DNA from: Brachypterus glaber
Lineage: Eukaryota; Arthropoda; Insecta; Coleoptera; Kateretidae
Reading direction: 5' to 3'
DNA length: 64,000 nt
Assembly (NCBI GenBank): GCA_958510825.1
Contig: OY294046.1
Location: 12,068,847-12,132,846 of the forward strand
Made by a program: the position numbers and the translations under genes. A model generated the notes under the pieces. The model saw nothing but the letters and a program-made list of their open reading frames with translations, ran no database searches and was not told where the DNA came from. Below are positions 59,752-64,000 of this stretch, one piece after another. The number at the start of each line of letters is the position of its first letter. Within the stretch, counting starts at the first letter, position 1.

Positions 59752-62700
59752 GTAAGAATTTTATAATTATTTTATTTTTCTTTTAACGTATTATTTTATA
59801 TAGTTCTTTATACAGAGCGGTCCAAAAGTCACCCCCCCCCCTCTTAACTTTTGAACGAGTTTAGATTTCAAATTTAAAAATCTTAAATAAGACAACTTAA
59901 ACTATCTTTGAGCATATATTTGATACTTTTAGCTCTTAAAATGTGGGCAGGGGGGCATGGGGCGACATTTTTTTGAATGGAAAGGTGAGTCGTGTGATAC
60001 ATCATTTTAAAGCTTGTAAAATTCTCCATTTAACTGTATATATTTATTTTTTTTTAAACATTTTTTTTTGGATTTAAAATAGGGTTGAAAATGGGTATTT
60101 TTGTCAAAATTTCTCTAAAAAAACCAAAAATTTTTTTTAAAATGCCTAATTTCATAATGAAAAAAATTAAATTATACTTTTCAACTAATTTTAGTTGAAA
60201 TAAATAAAAATTAACAAAAAAAAACTTAAATGGTTATTATTTTAGCACAAAAAACTGAAAAATCAAAACCTTAAAAAATATGTTTAAAAAAATTAAAAAT
60301 ATATGGTTATATAGATAATTTTAAAGGCTTTAAAATGATGTATCACACAAAAAAATCCCCCCATGTCCCCCTGCCCACATTTTAAGAGATAAAAGTATCA
60401 AATATATGCTTAAAGATAGTTTAAGTTGTCTTATTTAAGAGTTCTAAATTTGAAATCGATATCTCAACTCGTTCAAAAGTTAAGAGGGGGGGGGGTGACT
60501 TTTGGACCGCACTGTATAGAACTAGTATATATTATATACATTTGGTCTAATTGGGCCAATATATTAAATTTCATGGCGTTAAAATTTTTGGGGCATTTAT
60601 GTGAGCACTAGACATTTTTTGGGGGGCATTAAGGGCTGTGAAACAATTATGTTGACAAATTTTTGTCAATTTTTGACGTGTCTTTTTTCACACTGAGTAA
60701 TTGTTACCGTATCAAATACGGAACGATTTTGTATATTTGAAACACCTCGCAAGTTTTAAATATAAATATAAGTTGTTACAGTAAAACATAAGTTTTTTTC
60801 TGTTATTGTTACTGTAACATCAGATCAGACAGCAGAAGTCTTTCTAGCTTTAAATTTTAAAAATAATCTTTTTTTTTTATTTTTTTTATATATATTTCAT
60901 TGTGAAATTTTGTAGGTATCTTTATTTATATTCAAAAAATTCAAAACAAAGTTTTAGATTTTTATAGTGCTATTTTTTGGCAATATTTTTTTTTTGAAAA
61001 CATCAAAAAACGGTAGTCGCCATGATTTCGGTCGTTTGGATCGACAAAAAAACGGGATATTATTCAGTATTGAAGTCGCTATAGCCCAAACTAGAAGATT
61101 TTTTTTGGACAAAAAAAACAAAAAGGCGGAAGTTTTTCAAAAATTTTTAAAAATATTAAAAAAAAACGTCTGCCATTTTGTTATTTTTTGGCAAAAAAAA
61201 ATTATTCTAGTTCGGGCTCTAGCGACTTCAATACTGAATAATATCGCCTTTTTTAAAAAAAATATGGCCATAAAAATCTATTTTTTTTCTATTTTTTTTT
61301 AATAGAAATTAACATACCTACCTTCAAAATTTCACAATGATATCTTTTTTCTTTTTGTATAAAAAACATGTTTAAAAACAAATTATTTTTAAAATTTAAA
61401 GGTAGAAAGACCCCTTAAGTATACCTTGTCACTTTTGGTCTTACCTACCCCTAGAATGAATACATACTTAGGTAATAATTATTTTTGAAATATTAATATT
61501 TCAAACTTTTTTAACAGTATAATATATTATAGTCCGTCCAATTATGCAAGATAGTAGTTTGAAATTCCTGCGATTTTTAAGCTACATCATTGGTTAAAAA
61601 CTCGTACCTTTTAACATATAAAATATTTTGACATTTTTTGTCTATGACAATGATTGACGCTCGTTAAAGCTAATAAAAGAAGAGAAAGTTACATAAAAAA
61701 ATGGTTATACTTAATGTTATTTTGTATGGTATTGGAAAAGGTACTTTTTTGGGTTATTTTTCATACACTCACACTAAATTAGCATATTCTACATATTGTA
61801 CAAACGTAAATTATATTAAACACAAGGAAAATGTCAAATTTTTAGGGTGTCAAATTTTTAGGGTCAATTACAACTACAACGTTCAAGTATTACGTAACGC
61901 AAATTTTGATCATTTTGAATCCTGGAATCGCATTCTTATGTACTAGGCTTGTTATGAGAGTCTTTAGATATGCCCTTTCCAGGAAATTTATGCATAATTA
62001 TGCTATTTATGCGCTCTGTGGTGTAAAACGAGCCGCGTCCCTTGCTATCTTACATAACTGGACGGAGTATAGGTTTATATTTATTTAATATTCGTATAAT
62101 GTACAATGTTATACATCTTAACATATATTTAAAGTACGAAAATAAAAATAATGAAAATTATTTTATTTTAGAGTACGGTCTTTATCCAAATCTAGTCCCA
62201 CCTCCCGCATATTCTTACCCACCATCTGCCCCACCCTCGCAACCATTTTTCTGTCAAAACTGTCACGCCCCAATAACGAATCTACCTATATCACCTCCAG
62301 CAAATCAGCCACAATATGGAGGTAAGAATATTTTTTGTAATTATAAAAAAGTAGAATAGACAAGGTAGAATTATGATATATGAATTATATGTGGCTTAAT
62401 TTAGTAGTACTAAATTTAGTAGTACTAATACCTACTACTAGACTAGTAGTAATTTTTAGTAATACCTAGTAGTAATTTTTAGTAATACCTAGTAGTACTT
62501 TTTAGTAATTTATAATTGAATTGAATAAAAACTTTTCGCAAAAAAAAATGACCGACTTCTGTGTGTCTAAAAAGTAAAAAATAAAAAATACTTAAATCGG
62601 TGCCAATTTCACCATTCCCTAAATTAATTACTAACAATTGTGTTTTCATTATTTTATTATTGTTTGCTGTGAAATTGGCACCGACTTAAGTATTTTTTCC

Positions 62701-62936
62701 TTCCTTCTTTATGGCCTTTTTAGAGACACAGAAGCCGGTTCATTTTTTTTTTGCGAAAAGAACTTGCATATTGTAACATCATCTAAGCTAACACTAACAG
62801 TGCGTTGTGACGTCATTATCTTAAAGATACATTTCTAAAAAATAAAAATAAAATTTTTATTTCAGCGCCCAAGAGTCCAACCAACCTTATTTTAAACGAA
62901 ATACTAAAGAAAAGCTTGTTAAACTTTAAGCGTTAA
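59745..62936 (+). CDS. Unrecognised 75-aa proline-rich PPxY protein, 3 exons
   Basis: Exons 59745-59751, 62172-62321 and 62866-62936 join in phase into 75 codons plus TAA. Both donors are G|GTAAGA; acceptors are TTTATTTTAG and TTTATTTCAG. The protein has a Pro/Tyr-rich N-terminal half with VPPPAYSYPP, whose PPAY (residues 13-16) is a WW-domain-binding type motif. FFCQNCHAP follows, with a CxxC at 30-33. A Pro/Gln stretch and a short helix-like C-terminus (ILNEILKKSLLNFKR) complete it. There is no signal peptide or membrane segment. The single CxxC cannot form a complete zinc site alone; pairing through a dimer is possible. I do not recognise the family. The seven-base first exon is supported by splice signals and frame only. 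It lies about 1.5 kb downstream of Vps16, on the same strand. Confidence 0.65.
59813..60514. mobile_element. Foldback element, GGTCCAAAAGTCACC family, copy 2
   Basis: It has the same ends and arms as 27125-27659, flanked by TA, and is 702 bp with a longer central part. It lies in intron 1 of the small PPxY gene. The frame at 60426-60611 starts in its right arm. Confidence 0.85.
60836..61414. mobile_element. Foldback repeat in intron 1 of the small PPxY gene
   Basis: Outer arms CTTTAAATTTTAAAAATAAT and its complement, with 'agaaagac' words at the ends. The inner arms ATATTATTCAGTATTGAAGT and its complement include 'cgctatagcccaaactagaa'. The frame at 60967-61302 is arm sequence. Confidence 0.65.
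61880..61976. mobile_element. Fragments of two MITE families
   Basis: CAACGTTCAAGTATTACGTA (61880-61899) matches one end of the 40039/58894 MITE. The following CGCATTCTTATGTACTAGG to TATGCCCTT matches the right end of the TTAA element at 13609-14186. Both are truncated. Confidence 0.6.
62172..62321 (+). CDS. Small PPxY gene, exon 2
   Basis: It encodes residues 3-52, including YPNLVPPPAYSYPPSAPPSQ and the CxxC. It opens after TTTTATTTTAG and closes at GGAG|GTAAGA, phase 1. GC content rises above the flanks and the codon pattern looks protein-coding. Confidence 0.75.
62532..62761. repeat. Hairpin MITE in intron 2 of the small PPxY gene
   Basis: TTCGCAAAAAAAAATGACCG and its complement end the unit; inner arms include GACTTCTGTGTGTCTAAAAA and TAAATCGGTGCCAATTTCAC. 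'gtagtaatttttagtaatac' is tandemly repeated just upstream (62400-62510). Confidence 0.7.
62866..62936 (+). CDS. Small PPxY gene, exon 3
   Basis: It encodes the basic C-terminal tail, residues 53-75, and the stop TAA at 62934-62936. The acceptor is a strong TTTTTATTTCAG. Confidence 0.65.
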
Positions 62937-63490
62937 GTAATAATCAAATAACGCCTTATGGTAAAATCACAAAATTTATAATTTTCTCTTGGTATTTTAA
63001 TATTACAGTTCCAAAGAATCAAGTTTAGCGGCATTTAAAAGATTTTCAGTGTGCCGCAATATTTGAGTTACCCCTTAATCAAGTTATCCGGCTTATCCAA
63101 GTTATCCGATATTTCTCTAAAAATTTGGTTAGTAGTAGAACCAAATTAAGCCGTTTTAAAGTGAAATTGCGTTAAAATTATTAGATTTATCTTAATTATC
63201 CGGCTTACCCCGCATTATCCGAGCGTCAAATTAAAACGGGACCACCTCATGAATGCACTCTTTGTGTTGCAAGAAGTTTAATTAAATTGCGTTCATTCTT
63301 TCCAAAGTTATGCGGGAACAAACATAAAAAAAAAACAAAGTCACACGTCGAATTGATAACCTCCTGCTTTTTGGGAGTCGGTTAAAAAGGCTCATTTCGG
63401 GATTTTTTCAAAATTGACTTTTTCGTTCTTTTGTCATGTACTGATATTCTATGAGGGAGAATGGCTCATATCTGGTTGTCATAGTGGTGA
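62937..63490. other. Repeat-like 3' flank
   Basis: It contains TTATCCGGCTTATCC, TATCCGGCTTACCCCGCATT and TATCCGAGCGTC words like the ends of some pogo/Tigger-type elements, and CCTCCTGCTTTTTGGGAGTC at about 63359. No exon is supported. Confidence 0.4.
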
Positions 63491-63506
63491 AATACATGTG
63501 ACTCTT

Positions 63507-63660
63507 TGAAATAAATGTCGAAAAGGTCTTATCTCAATGTCTTAAAAATGAACTACTCACAAAATTAAGACAATACATACCGGGGAATTTTGAAAACTTC
63601 TATGAAGGAATTCTGCAGTGGCCGACAGAAGCGGTATCACAGCTGGACGTCGAAGAAGAC
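63507..63660 (+). pseudogene. Possible transposase C-terminal fragment
   Basis: In one frame, ending in a TAA overlapping 63664, the translation reads LKNELLTKLRQYIPGNF, ENFYEGILQWPTEAV and a final DVEEDF. The 'FY.GI..LP' type ending is reminiscent of mariner-group transposases. There are upstream stops and no catalytic part. An alternative, the hydrophobic frame at 63618-63839, has no ATG start and I do not accept it. Confidence 0.25.
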
Positions 63661-64000
63661 TTTTAATAAAAACTTTATTTTTGTATTTTTTGATATTTTT
63701 AACAGTATTTTTGTTATTTTCAATAATATTCGTTATTTACCGCCGTTTTACTACTAAAACTAAAAAAAGTTCTCAGGCAAGGTTCAAAAAGGACTCAGGA
63801 AACTGTAACGATCATTTTCTCCATCAAAATTTTCTTTAATAATACCATTTTGCTATTTCATAATGTACACAGAGGTCGGTAATTTGAGAAAAAAAACTTC
63901 TCAAATAAGTCAAATGGTTCAACAGAAATTAATTTTTTTGTGTATCCTGAAAAATTTTAATTTACCGAGATGAACCCTTTTCGAAATTTTCAATTCGCAG

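Noticed and set aside
63618..63839. Hydrophobic 73-codon frame resembling a one-pass membrane protein
   Set aside because: It begins at GTG, not ATG, and overlaps a possible transposase tail in another frame. The hydrophobicity follows from T-rich sequence.

Overview
This is AT-rich eukaryotic DNA, most likely from an insect. The evidence is a 15-exon, animal-type Vps16 gene whose protein is almost exactly the usual length, introns packed with transposons, gypsy-like and jockey-like retroelement remnants, and many inverted-repeat (foldback) DNA elements. I cannot place it to species. There is no prokaryotic gene organisation, rRNA, intact tRNA or CRISPR array.

Layout. 1-28.3 kb is intergenic and almost wholly repetitive. 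It holds a right-hand foldback fragment (1-734), a layered insertion zone (about 840-2505), a CCCAGACAGCACA MITE (2816-3516), a 133-bp hairpin MITE (3742-3874), many short hairpins, two large palindromes (8390-9230 and 9586-10420), a tRNA-derived SINE-like unit (about 12.15-12.44 kb), a TTAA-flanked element carrying a reverse-transcriptase fragment (13609-14186), a gypsy-like retrotransposon (gag 16026-17603, pol 17549-20988, broken by a frameshift near 20.0 kb), minisatellites (25.8-26.8 kb) and a foldback element (27125-27659).

28.68-58.24 kb is Vps16, + strand. Fifteen exons join in phase, through GT-AG junctions, into one 837-residue protein. Vps16 is the alpha-solenoid/beta-propeller subunit of the HOPS/CORVET endolysosomal tethering complexes, where it holds the SM protein Vps33. 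Its 14 introns (about 0.4-5.9 kb) contain at least a dozen identifiable mobile elements. Several have readable target-site duplications: TACT, an 8-bp one, a 14-bp one, TTAA, TA and TAA.

59.7-62.9 kb is a small three-exon gene on the same strand. It encodes a 75-residue proline-rich protein with a PPxY motif and a CxxC motif that I do not recognise. 62.9-64 kb is repetitive, with a possible transposase tail.

The genes do not form a pathway together. The most distinctive property of the window is the number of long inverted repeats. At least ten separate elements are palindromic over hundreds of bases, and several are nested in one another inside the Vps16 introns. The best single structure is a 2-kb element with 17-bp terminal inverted repeats and a TACT duplication. 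It sits inside an older MITE and holds two head-to-head copies of the 3' part of a transposase-like gene. Boundaries of repeats were read by eye and may be off by a few bases.
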